DNA of 64,000 nt. Source: Symbiodinium natans. Taxonomy: Eukaryota; Sar; Dinophyceae; Suessiales; Symbiodiniaceae. A program made the position numbers and the translations under genes. Below the pieces are notes generated by a model that worked only from the letters and a program-made list of their open reading frames with translations, searched no databases and was not told where the DNA came from. Positions 20,706 through 29,939 of this stretch are shown piece by piece (position 1 is the first letter of the stretch; each line of letters starts with the position of its first letter). The DNA is taken from contig CAJNDS010000003.1 of NCBI GenBank assembly GCA_905221605.1, forward strand, positions 410,001 to 474,000, in the 5' to 3' direction.

Positions 20706-21826
20706 TCAACATTCGTTGCCTGCACTTCGGCGCGCAGTTGGCGCCAACTTCCCCTGCACTTGTGCCCAAGAGGGCGAAGCATCCACGAAGCCAGCCTGTT
20801 GCCTGCTCAGCTGAAGTAGCAGCATCGGATCTTCAAGCTGATACTTGGGATTAGCATGATGGAGGCGACGGCGACGGCGGTGGCGGCGCAGGCGGCGACG
20901 GAGGCGGCGCCACCTCCAGTTGTTGGGCCGCCGTTGCAGCCTGTCACATTGAAACGGGGGCGCACGGGCCACGCAGCGCCCGCTGGAGCAGCAGCCACTG
21001 GCGCAGTTGCCTTCGTTCTCCAGTGGGCACATACATGTTAAAGCAAAAGCAAAACGCCCAAGAAAAGCACCCTGCACACTGCACACATCAATCAGCTCCG
21101 CTCGAAGAGTGTCCACGACTGCGCTAAACCGCCCCAAACCCACTGAGACCCCCAAGGCGCCAAGTGGTGCCAAGTTGCCGTTTTCGTAGCAGGGATCGTC
21201 ATTCCCTGCAACTGCCACGCCACAGAGCCTTCGTGCACCGCCCGGCGTGCACTTGTACCGGCCGTCGTCGCTGTACTCACTGCTGCAGCAACCACAGGCA
21301 CACTCGCTGCTCTGAGTGCACCAGACCCAGTCTGCAAGCCGGTTGCCTGTGCACTGGCTACCTCCAGGAGTGCACTTGTACTTCTTGTCGTCGCTGAACT
21401 CGTTGCTGCAGCAGCCGGAAGCGCACTCTGCGTTGACCACGCAGAGCTGCCAGTCAGGCTTGAGCTGCATGCTGCTGCTGGAGAGGTTCAGCTCCGGCCA
21501 CGAAAACACCGTGACGTTGTCGTGTGCAGTCTGGCTTAGCGCCGACAGCCCGCGCCAGTAGTCCCCTTGTGTCCAGAACTCGTAGTCCGTGGTGCTCTCT
21601 GGATGCACTAGCTGCCAGGGCATGAATGGAAGGCCAACCTCGATCGCGGCGTAGATGAGCGGGAGCATGGTCTTGGCCTTGTGTGCATCGTTCCCCTTGG
21701 ACCCGAACTCCTGGAGACGCACCCGCTTGTTTTGCGTCATCGCCCAAGTGACCGAGACCTGCCCCACACGTCTGACATAGTCGGCATCGTCGGTGTAGGT
21801 ATGGATGTCGACAACCTCAGCTTCAG
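20706..21826 (-). CDS. GH5 (mannanase-like) C-terminal region with cysteine-rich repeats, partial
   Basis: The minus strand reads EVVDIHTYTDDADYVRRVG, then VRLQEFGSKG and LPFMPWQLVHPES. This matches the end of a GH5 TIM barrel: the H-x-Y motif, the nucleophile Glu in QEFG, and the substrate-stacking Trp. Two or three cysteine modules follow (CASGCCS, then SDD-x2-YKCTPGG; CACGCCSSEYSDDGRYKCTP; CASGCCSSGRC), likely surface- or carbohydrate-binding. A GH5 enzyme hydrolyses beta-mannan or related polysaccharide, presumably outside the cell. The ORF then turns Arg-rich, while the adjacent frame (about 20810-20960) encodes a hydrophobic AAS/VAVASIML tail. This suggests a small intron or frameshift near 20,960 and a C-terminal anchor. 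The 5' border is an acceptor near 21,820. Confidence 0.6.
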
Positions 21827-22013
21827 CACCGCCGAGTCAACCGCACAGCTTTGCGAAGGGATTTGGGGGTTCTTGCCCCTTCGGGATTCAGGTTTTCAGC
21901 AGCTCTTGGAAGCACGCCGGCCAAACATGGCCATAGCTGCCCACCTAGCCTGTCTAGAAGCCTTGCCGAGGCGCCAGGTCAAACTGGCAAGATTAACTCA
22001 TGGCACGAGTATC

Positions 22014-22157
22014 ATGTCGGCCGGGTTGCATCGATCTGCGGACACACGTAGAGCTGCTGATACAGAGCATCCAGCAGCCCGATGGAGCCCCCTGTAGAGA
22101 TCGGTATGTCTGGGTGCATGTTGTCCTCGCGAGGGAGCCCTCTCAGGACAACAACCT
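22014..22157 (-). CDS. Possible upstream exon of the GH5-like gene
   Basis: The minus strand is open as REDNMHPDIPISTGG, IGLLDALYQQLYVCPQIDA, preceded by an AG acceptor at about 22,158. Strand, position and protein character fit an upstream exon of the GH5-like gene, but no diagnostic GH5 motif is present and phases were not resolved. Confidence 0.3.
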
Positions 22158-22261
22158 AGCCATCTGGTCTATGGCTCTGGACGATGCACAGCGTGAAAAT
22201 CCAAGCAATAGCAAGTAGCTGCAGTCGCAGACCGCAAAACAGATGATGCTGGTGATGCAAA

Positions 22262-22289
22262 CAGTGATGATGATGATGATGATGATGCT

Positions 22290-22323
<34 letters not shown>

Positions 22324-22460
22324 ATGGTGATGGTGATGGTGTGGTTGTGATGGTGATGGTGATGGTGACGGCGACGACGACCACGACCACGACCGCTGCT
22401 ACCACCACCACGGCTACCACCACTGCTACCACCAGCACCACCAGCACCAGCCTGTCGTCG
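22262..22460. repeat. Interrupted triplet repeats (GAT, GGTGAT, CCA)
   Basis: (GAT)n passes to (GGTGAT)n and then CCACNA repeats. The His/Ser/Thr-rich open frames across it are products of the triplet period. Confidence 0.85.
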
Positions 22461-22742
22461 AAATGTCTGACTAGAAGCAAACTCTGGGATGCAACAGGCC
22501 GGGCCTTCATGACCTGCGCCCGGCGGCACCACCAGCCTTTGTCCACGAACCTGGCCAACTGCCCAACAACAACACCACCACATCATTGTGCTGCTTCCGT
22601 CGGTCATATTGTTTTGCCCCCCAAATGGATCTGAAGCAGAAAGCTGCTTACCATGGTAGATCGAACTGCGAATGAAAGGCGCGATATGCCTCCTTGTGAT
22701 ATGGTCGACTATGATCAAGCAGTACATGCCGGCCCTTGGGAG

Positions 22743-22829
22743 GTTCCCCCTTATACTAACAGTCCTTCATAGGGATTATCATAGGGGGATTATAATCCCT
22801 AGTAAGGACGGTTAGTACAAGGGGGAACA
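22743..22829. mobile_element. 87-bp palindromic MITE-like element
   Basis: The left arm gttcccccttatactaac matches the reverse complement of the right arm gttagtacaagggggaac, and the inner agggatta/taatccct arms continue the palindrome. No ORF. It resembles the other short inverted-repeat elements here in size and style but not in sequence. Confidence 0.75.
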
Positions 22830-22929
22830 TCCCAAGCTGGAACCATCGAGCCAAACCTGGACATTCCGATGTGCAGCTTCCGAAATCTTGCTGCATCGAC
22901 TGTCGAGGCCTAATCTAAACCCTACACCC

Positions 22930-23470
22930 TCAACTCTAAACTCTAAACCCTAAACCCTAAACCCTAAACCCTAAACCCTAAACCCTAAACCCCAAACCCC
23001 GCTGAGGGCCTGGCTCGTTGTGGCCTTGGGCTTCGTTTTGAGGAGCGAAAGATGCGACGACCTCCAAAAGAGCCCAGGGCGAAGCTTAGGGTTTGGGGTT
23101 TGGGGTTTGGGGTTTAGGGTTTAGGGTTTAGGGTTTAGGGTTTAGGGTTTAGGGTTTAGGGTTTAGGGTTTAGGGTTTAGGGTTTAGGCGAACTCATCGC
23201 CATGAAAGCCACGGGAGGCTCAAGGAGCAAACCGGGCTCCATGCATTCCCTCTCTGCAAGATGCTCCGAACGTCTCAGTGGCCCCTCCAAAGCACAGAGT
23301 GAGCCTGGTGCAGCTGGCCCCAGGGGGTGCCGAAATGCGGATTCCTGGGCGCCAGACACTGGGTTTAGGGTTTAGGGTTTAGGGTTTAGGGTTTAGGGTT
23401 CAGGGTTTAGGGTTTAGGGTTTAGGGTTTAGGGTTTAGGGTTTAGGGTTTAGGGTTTAGGGTTTAGGGAA
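22930..23470. repeat. C-rich then T-rich telomeric arrays around possible exons
   Basis: CCCTAAA (22937-22999), TTTAGGG (23085-23188) and TTTAGGG (23361-23469). The intervening pieces 23000-23084 and 23190-23355 read like coding sequence on the minus strand (the second includes PLRRSEHLAERECMEPG), but no family is recognised. Confidence 0.8.
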
Positions 23471-23692
23471 GCTTGAGATTTCGGGATTCGCCATGTGTGT
23501 CTCATGTGGGGGGTCTGCGAGATGGACCTGAAGGTCACAGTCCCTTGGTCCATTTCTGCATCACTTGAACCCTGCTATTGTAGAGCTGTGCGACATGCTG
23601 CTTTACTGTTTCCTACCATAAGAATGAAGCACGACGTTGAGGATCATAAGGGGCAAGGAACATTGGGCTGACATGGGGGTTTCCGACATTAG

Positions 23693-23769
23693 GGGTACCT
23701 TATTGGGGGTCCATTTCGACGGGAGTCCTACTATTTGGGGGCCTATATTAAGGGGTCCCTTGTTTTCGT
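23693..23769 (-). mobile_element. Short repeat family, copy in minus orientation
   Basis: Its reverse complement reads tttacgaaaacaagggaccc, ataggcccccaaatagtagga, ccaataaggtacccc. It aligns over its whole length with 25885-25965 and 26183-26262. Confidence 0.65.
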
Positions 23770-24854
23770 AAACAACCCACATCAAAGAGGTATCAGCATC
23801 AGCACCAACACGAACACCAGCGCGATGACCACCATCATCTCTTTGCTTTGCTAGCTATGGACGTGGTTGTGCCCACATCCTTAAAGACGTCTTGCAAAAG
23901 GGCAGATGCAACTTCCCTCCAAAACCCTGCACCCTAAAAAATCCCGAAACCCTAAACCCCCAAACTCTAATCCCAAAACACCCCGAAACCCTAAAAAACT
24001 ATACCCTAAACCCTAAACCCCAAACCCTAAACCCCGAAACCCTTAAATCTGCACTCAACGAGGGGCTTGTGCTGTAAGATGTGCGCCAGGCGCGCATCGA
24101 AGGCAACCTTCCCCGGAGCGGCTCTGCGAAAAGAAGCGAGAGGGCTTAGGGTTCAGGGTTTAGGGTTTAGGGTTTAGGGTTTAGGGGTTAGGGTTTAGGG
24201 CTTAGGGTTTCAGGTTTCAGGGTTTAGGTTTTCAAGGTTCAGGCTTGGAGGTGAGAACCCGATTCTCCATCTTCCAAGCGAGAAGCACAAAGCAGCCTGG
24301 AAGGGACGCGAGCTGCACTTTGGGCATCGAGCTGCTACTCCGAAGACCCCTAGAAACCCTATTCTAAACCCTAAACCTTAAACCCTAAACCCTAAGACCC
24401 TAAACCCTAAACCCTAAACCCTAAACCTTAAACCCTAAGACCCTAAGACCCCTAAACCCTAAACCCCAAGACCCGATGCTATCTTGTCTGGGTCCTTGTT
24501 AGGGGTAATCTTGAAAACTCTCATGTTTTATGGTTTTTTTGTATTCTCACTATGAAAATCAGCAAGCATCCCCACGCAAGATACTTGATATTGGACATGA
24601 GATCACGTCCAAAGTCAACCCATTCCAAACATCCTGCGAGTTGAGATGTCTCCAAACGGTGCCGTCAATATGACGAAATATCAGCAATTGCAGCGCGCTC
24701 CCAACTACAGCGAGAAACAAAAACTTTTGTGCCCTAGCTCTGAGCACAAACTGCAACATCACGAAGAAGTTCAACTGCTGAACGTGATGAGAAAATGACA
24801 TGCGGTTAGAAATCGAGAGCAAGTGATTTCAAGCAACACTTTAGAATTCAAACT

Positions 24855-25025
24855 TTTCAGTGAAAATGATACCGTACACAGGCAGGCTAACCCTATTGGG
24901 ATTTGATGATAACAAAAATGTAAAATCAAAGCCGTTCAGTGAAAATAATGCTGTACGCAGGCAGGCTGCGATGGTGGCTTAACCCTTATTGGGATTTGAT
25001 AAAAACAAAAACGTAAAAAATCAAA
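24855..25025. repeat. Tandem pair, about 85-95 bp unit
   Basis: Both copies start ttcagtgaaaat and end in the sequence ttgggatttgat followed by aacaaaaa and gtaaaa. The second copy carries an extra cgatggtggctt. Confidence 0.8.
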
Positions 25026-25390
25026 GCCAACAAGGACCCGGTTGTGAGGAGGCGCGTAATCGGTTGTCTTGGGTCGACTGCGCGAGCGGACGTTGGACGG
25101 AAGACAACGCCGCAAACATGAGAAGAGATCGAGCCGCCTGGATTTCAGGCTCCGTGTAGAACCGGTCCACTTGGTTCAGGGTTACGTTGCACTTGCAGCA
25201 GCCGCTCGGAAGGTCATAAGTTGTGACCTGAGATCGCCAGTAAAGCAGGAAACTCGCTTCCTAGACTCACAAACACCGTCGCTCGCAAGCGTACCAGGGC
25301 ACATAGGCGTCCGTACGCCAGCAGCCCAGAGAGTAGCGATCATGTAGGGCGATGTCCAGCCTTCCCCCAAGCGACATACAGTAAGCTACA

Positions 25391-25587
25391 TGAAGTAGGG
25401 TGCATATTTCTTGTTTAGGGTTTAGGGTTTAGGGTTTAGGGTTTAGGGTTTAGGGTTTAGGGTTTAGGGTTTAGGGTTTAGGGTTTAGGGTTTAGGGTTT
25501 AGGGACACCCAATATAAAGAACTCACCAAGATTAAGAAGGAACCTTATATTACACTCACCAATAACAGTAATATAAACCCTGCTTCA
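25391..25587. mobile_element. Inverted-repeat element containing a telomeric array
   Basis: The ends tgaagtagggt and accctgcttca are inverted repeats. Inside, cttgt is followed by 13 TTTAGGG heptamers (25412-25504) and then ggacacccaatata. The related element at 31091-31168 has cttgtacccccaaaaggaca at this point and no array. Confidence 0.8.
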
Positions 25588-25779
25588 CATAAAGTTGGAA
25601 CGTAGTCTAAGAGCGACTACTGCTTTGAGTCCTTTGAGAAGCCCTCTTGGGGCATGAGGATAATGACGTTCCAACTTTTGGGAGGATACTGCAACCCTAA
25701 ACCCTAAACCCTAAACCCTAGGCCCTGAACCCTAAACCCTAAACCCTAAACTTAAACCCTAAACCCTAAATGAGAGGTA

Positions 25780-26560
25780 CCGGATGGTGCCCCGGGGTTG
25801 CCGGGGAAGATCTCTTCTCCCACCAAGCGACTTGATGCCACGCTCGTGAGCCTGGCGCCAAACACAGCCGCAGCTATCTAGGAGTTTACGAAATAAGGGA
25901 CCCCCACATATAAACCCCTCAATAGTCGGAATCCCTTACAATAAGGACCACAACAAGGCACCCCGAACCCTAAACCCAAACCCTAAACCCTAAACCCTAG
26001 ACCCTAAACCCTAAACCCTAAACTCGGAAACCCCCAGCTCGGAGTCTCGACCCTCTTCGAAGCCTCGAGCATCAAGTCGTCGACCAAGGAGAGGATGCGG
26101 TCGTCATAGGAACCCACCTTGTGGGGTTTAGGGTTTAGGGTTTAGGGTTTAGGGTCTAGGGTTTAGGGTCGATGTCGGGGCTTACGCAAATAAGGGGACC
26201 CCCTAATATAGAGTCCCCAAATAGCAGGATTCCCTTATCATAAGGACCCCAATAAGGTAACCTAAACCCTCACACCCTAAACCCTAAATTTCGGAAACCC
26301 CCCACCTTCTTCGTTTCGATGTCTTCCACGGCCTGTTGCAGTGACCCGCCCACAAGACTCAGACACGGCTAGTGCCTGGCTACGGTAGTTTAGGGTTTCA
26401 GGCTTAAGGTTTAGGGTTTAGGGTTTAGGGTTTAGGGTGCGTGCCTGCGAGCCGCTGTACTTGTAGTCCGCCTCCGTCGCGCTGATGAAGATACGGAGAA
26501 CACGAAGCCCTGCGTCCCTGGGCAGTGCGTGGGGCAGCTTGGGGGAGAACCTTAAACCCT
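25780..26560 (-). CDS. Four exons of an unknown minus-strand gene
   Basis: Exons in transcript order. About 26,450-26,553 contains PRDAGLRVLRIFISATEADY. About 26,300-26,350 contains GGSLQQAVEDIETKK. 26064-26117 reads VGSYDDRILSLVDDLMLE. About 25,800-25,862 starts AHERGIKSL. Exons 2 and 3 join in phase at AAG/GTGGG, which is repeated at both borders. Exons 3 and 4 join through a GC donor. The middle reads as a continuous helical protein, but I recognise no family. Introns contain telomeric blocks and two copies of a MITE-like repeat. Confidence 0.5.
25885..25965 (+). mobile_element. Short repeat family, copy 2
   Basis: Starts tttacgaaataagggacccc and ends near aaggcaccccgaaccctaaa, running straight into CCCTAAA units. 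Aligns with 26183-26262 and with the reverse complement of 23693-23769. Confidence 0.65.
26183..26262 (+). mobile_element. Short repeat family, copy 3
   Basis: Starts ttacgcaaataaggggaccc and ends accccaataaggtaaccta, again abutting CCCTAAA units. Same core (ccccaaatag and ttcccttat) as copies 1 and 2. Confidence 0.65.
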
Positions 26561-26819
26561 AAACCCGAAACCCGAAACCCTAAACCCTAAACCCGAAACC
26601 CGAAACCCTAAATTTGCACTTCCCGGCCTGATTTTGTCAAGGTAGGCTGTGCGGCTGTAAGGACCTGCGCGCGCCACTGGCAGAGAAACTCACTGCACAC
26701 CCGTCGCCCCGACAGCTACGGAGCCCCTGCCTGAGTTAGGCAGCGCATGTGCAAAGAAGGAGTTCACACCGGCCCAGTTGGGTCCGAGATCTGTACCTGG
26801 CAGGTCCAAAGAGGACGAA

Positions 26820-27270
26820 AGGAAGGGTTTAGGGTTTCGGGTTTAGGGTTTATGCTTTAGGGTTTAGGGTTCGGGTTTAGGGTTCGGGTTTAGGGTTTCG
26901 GGCTAGGGTCAGGGTTTAGGGTTTTAGGGTTCAATGCTTAAGGTTTAGGATTCTAAGGTTTAGGGTTCAGGGTTTCGGGTTTAGGGTTTAGGGCTTAGGG
27001 TTTAGGGTTTGGGGTTTAGGGTTTAGGGTTTGGGGTTTAGGGCTTAGGGACATCCGGCCTTGTGCAGCCGCCACCAGCGCAGCCAAAAGAACGCAGCGGA
27101 GGCTACACATGGCTAGCCACAGCAGCAGGGGGGAGCAAGAGAGGAGGAGTGGAGCACCACTTTAGGGTTTAGGGTTTAGGGTTTAGGGTTTAGGGTTTAG
27201 GTTTTAGGGTTTAGGGTTTGGGGTTTAGGGTTTAGGGTTTCGGGTTTAGGGTTTAGGGCTTAGGGTTGGT
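26820..27270. repeat. Telomeric arrays TTTAGGG with many variants
   Basis: Two blocks (26825-27052 and 27163-27267) separated by about 110 bp of unique sequence. TTCGGG, TTTGGGG and TTTATGC variants are frequent in the first block. Confidence 0.85.
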
Positions 27271-27399
27271 GTGCCTGGAAGAAGCTGCCGAGTGGAAGCA
27301 GACAAGAAGGCAGAGAGTCCCGCAGCTTCGGAAGGTGCACAAGCTATGGAAAAGATGCGAAGAAAGCCCTCCAAAAACGTGGCCTTGAAGGCCACCAGA

Positions 27400-29245
27400 A
27401 AAAAACACAAAATTGGATATCCAGGCAGGCATGCCGGCAGCAGCACACCACGAAGGCGACAACTCAAAAACGTGGCTTCAAGCCCTGATCCACGGCAAGA
27501 CCGCATCGTCTACAGGCAGAGCAACCTTATATCCTCAACCTTACACCCCACAGGGGTATGTCGCTTTCTCCCAAGCGCTGCGGGTGATCTGGCGACCACT
27601 TGCACATGTGTGCATCGGTACGGACGGACACCAAGAGGATAACGGGGCTCCACGTAGGGTTGAGTTTGTGGTTCACTTGCCCCCCTGAGCCTACGCTGTC
27701 ATCTCGTCTACGTAGTATGCTACTCGAACATCAACTACATGCAGCATACAACCTGTAGTATACCACTCAAGAAAATTCACAGCCTTTTCAGACAGCTAGG
27801 AATTAGGTCCAAAGCCTCTTACCCCGTAGTTGCTGGTAGCGGAACAACAGCAAAGGGGCCAGGGTTTGAGGGTTTGGAGGAGCTGCGGTTGGGGGTTTAG
27901 GGTGTAGGGTTTAGGGTTCAGGGTTTAGATTGACGATCCTGGGTGGAAGGTCGTGGGGGTTTCTGAATGAAATGGAAACCCATGCGTACATGAAGCCCTT
28001 AAAACCGTGCTTGTTCGGGTCCCCCTGACCCAACTCTCCCCAACTTGAAGTATTCGCTCTAAACAAAGAGCCCCCAAGGAGGGACCCAAACTCTGAGAAC
28101 TTAGCGATGGCCGCCGTCCGAAGGTCGCACGTGAGGGCGTCTCAACACCTAAACACGCAGCCTACCCTGCGAGTTGTCGGTAACACACAGCGTCACAGCG
28201 TCTTCTTCGTCTGTGCATATATACTGAGGCACCATCACGTGGAAAAACCCTTCATGCAGCAGTGGGGTGTTTCTGGCAAGCTACTACTTCTTCCGGTTGA
28301 AAAACCAGTGACAGGCCTGTACTCCGCCACTGGATATCCAGGCAAACATGCCGGCAGCAGCACACCACGAAGGCGACAACTCAAAAACGTGGCTTCAAGC
28401 CCTGATCCACGGGCAAGAACGCATCGTCTACTGCAGGCAGGGCAACCCTGTATCCTCAACCTTACACCCCACAGGGGTATGTCGCTTTGTGCGGGTGATC
28501 TGGCGACCACGTGCACATGTGTGCATCGGTACGGACGGACACCAAGATGATAACGGGGCTCCACGTAGGGTTGAGTTTATGGTTCACTTGCCCCCCTGAG
28601 CCTACGCTAGCATCTCGTCTACGCAGTATGCTACTCGAACATCAACTACATGCAGCATACAACCTGTAGTATACCACTCAAGAAAATTCACAGCCTTTTC
28701 AGACAGCTAGGAATTAGGTCCAAAGCTTCTTACCCCGTAGTTGCTGGTAGCGGAACAACAGCAAAGGGGCCAGGGTTTGAGGGTTTGGAGGAGCTGCGGT
28801 TGAGGGTTTAGGGTGTAGGGTTTAGGGTTCAGGGTTTAGATTGACGATCTTGGGTGGAAGGTCGTGGGGGTTTCTGAATGAAATGGAAACCCATGCGTAC
28901 ATGAAACCCTTAAAACCGTGCTTGTTCGGGTCCCCCTGACCCAACTCTCCCCAACTTGAAGTATTCGCTCTAAACAAAGAGCCCCCAAGGAGGGACCCAA
29001 ACTCTGAGAACTTAGCGATGGCCGCCGTCCGAAGGTCGCACGTGAGGGCGTCTCAACACCTAAACACGCCGCCCTACCCTGCGTCTGTGCATATATGTTG
29101 AGGCACCATCACGTGGAAAAACCCTTCATGCAGCAGTTGGGTGTTTCTGCCAGGCTACTACTTCTTCCGGTTGAAAAGCCACTGAGAGGCCTGTAGTCCG
29201 CCACTGGACATCCAGGCAAGCATGCCGGCTGCAACACACCATGCA
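27400..29245 (-). repeat. 0.9-kb tandem segmental duplication carrying last-exon copies
   Basis: About 27,421-28,330 and 28,338-29,211 are nearly identical over most of their length (period 911-917 bp). A third partial copy starts at 29,212. On the minus strand each copy of the border encodes WC-x-AAGM-x-AW, and two copies end W-x-FNRKK followed by a stop (28,290-28,378 and 29,158-29,245). The first copy is diverged and carries an insertion after AWIS. Confidence 0.8.
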
Positions 29246-29460
29246 AGTGACGCTGCAACACTATCGTTGCACGCCCGGCGTCCTACAGCGATTCCAGCGA
29301 TGGTCACTACGAGATACAGCACAAAGAGCAAGAGGGAGACTGCCACGGAGCAGAAAGTGTTCGTTTGTAGCGGGCACCGGTCACAAAGTAGCACGGCAAA
29401 CCTCGGTTTTCCACACAACCCATGTGAATGTGCAAGTTCTGGCAAGCTTCTGTATCCCAT
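29158..29460 (-). CDS. C-terminal membrane exon of the TIR-like multi-pass gene
   Basis: Open from an ATG at 29460 but more likely the last exon. It contains a strong membrane helix (SLLLFVLYLVVTIAGIAVG) and a second hydrophobic segment (SLAWCVAAGMLAWMSSGG), then ends QWLFNRKK and a stop. It follows, on the same strand, other exons of a multi-pass family protein (30.0-33.5 kb). Two diverged copies of its 3' half lie downstream. Confidence 0.45.
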   Translation of the reverse strand: MGYRSLPELAHSHGLCGKPRFAVLLCDRCPLQTNTFCSVAVSLLLFVLYLVVTIAGIAVGRRACNDSVAASLAWCVAAGMLAWMSSGGLQASQWLFNRKK

Positions 29461-29784
29461 ACGGCACTACATCGTGCAGAACAGCATGCTACAGCCGATT
29501 AGGCTATGACAGAACTACTACACTGTACTATAAACATGCTGTCTGTTATGCTCCTTGCAAGGAAGGAGGGTCCAAAAAGATAAAGTTCTGCAGTGGTGCA
29601 GCAAAGAACAGCAGATGCGGCTCCCAGAATCTAAAACAAGGTATCTCGCTTGGAAGCCCTTTTCACTTAGTGAGTCTACCTAGTTTCATATCCCCATAAC
29701 CCACCTTACTAACACGAACTTACTAAGTCCAAAGGGCGAATCTGCGTTTTTCGGGGAGTTGCAGAAGACCACCCAAGAATGCGA

Positions 29785-29935
29785 ACCTAAACCCTAAACC
29801 CTAAACCCCTAAACCATAAACCCTAAACCCTAAACCCCTAAACCCCTAAACCCCTAAACCCCTAAACCCTAAACCCTAAACCCCTAAACCCCCAAACCCT
29901 AAACCCCTCAACCCCTAAACCCCAAACCACCAAAA
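29785..29935. repeat. C-rich telomeric array with CCCCTAAA octamers
   Basis: Mix of CCCTAAA and CCCCTAAA units in an intron of the multi-pass gene. Confidence 0.9.
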
Positions 29936-29939
29936 AAAC

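Larger units (their letters stand above)
23470..25390. other. Telomeric and unassigned sequence
   Basis: Contains degenerate telomeric blocks (23930-24045, 24145-24245, 24355-24475), one MITE-like copy (23693-23769) and a tandem pair (24855-25025). No exon is firmly supported. A minus-strand fragment near 24,255-24,340 is protein-like but unidentified. Confidence 0.4.
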
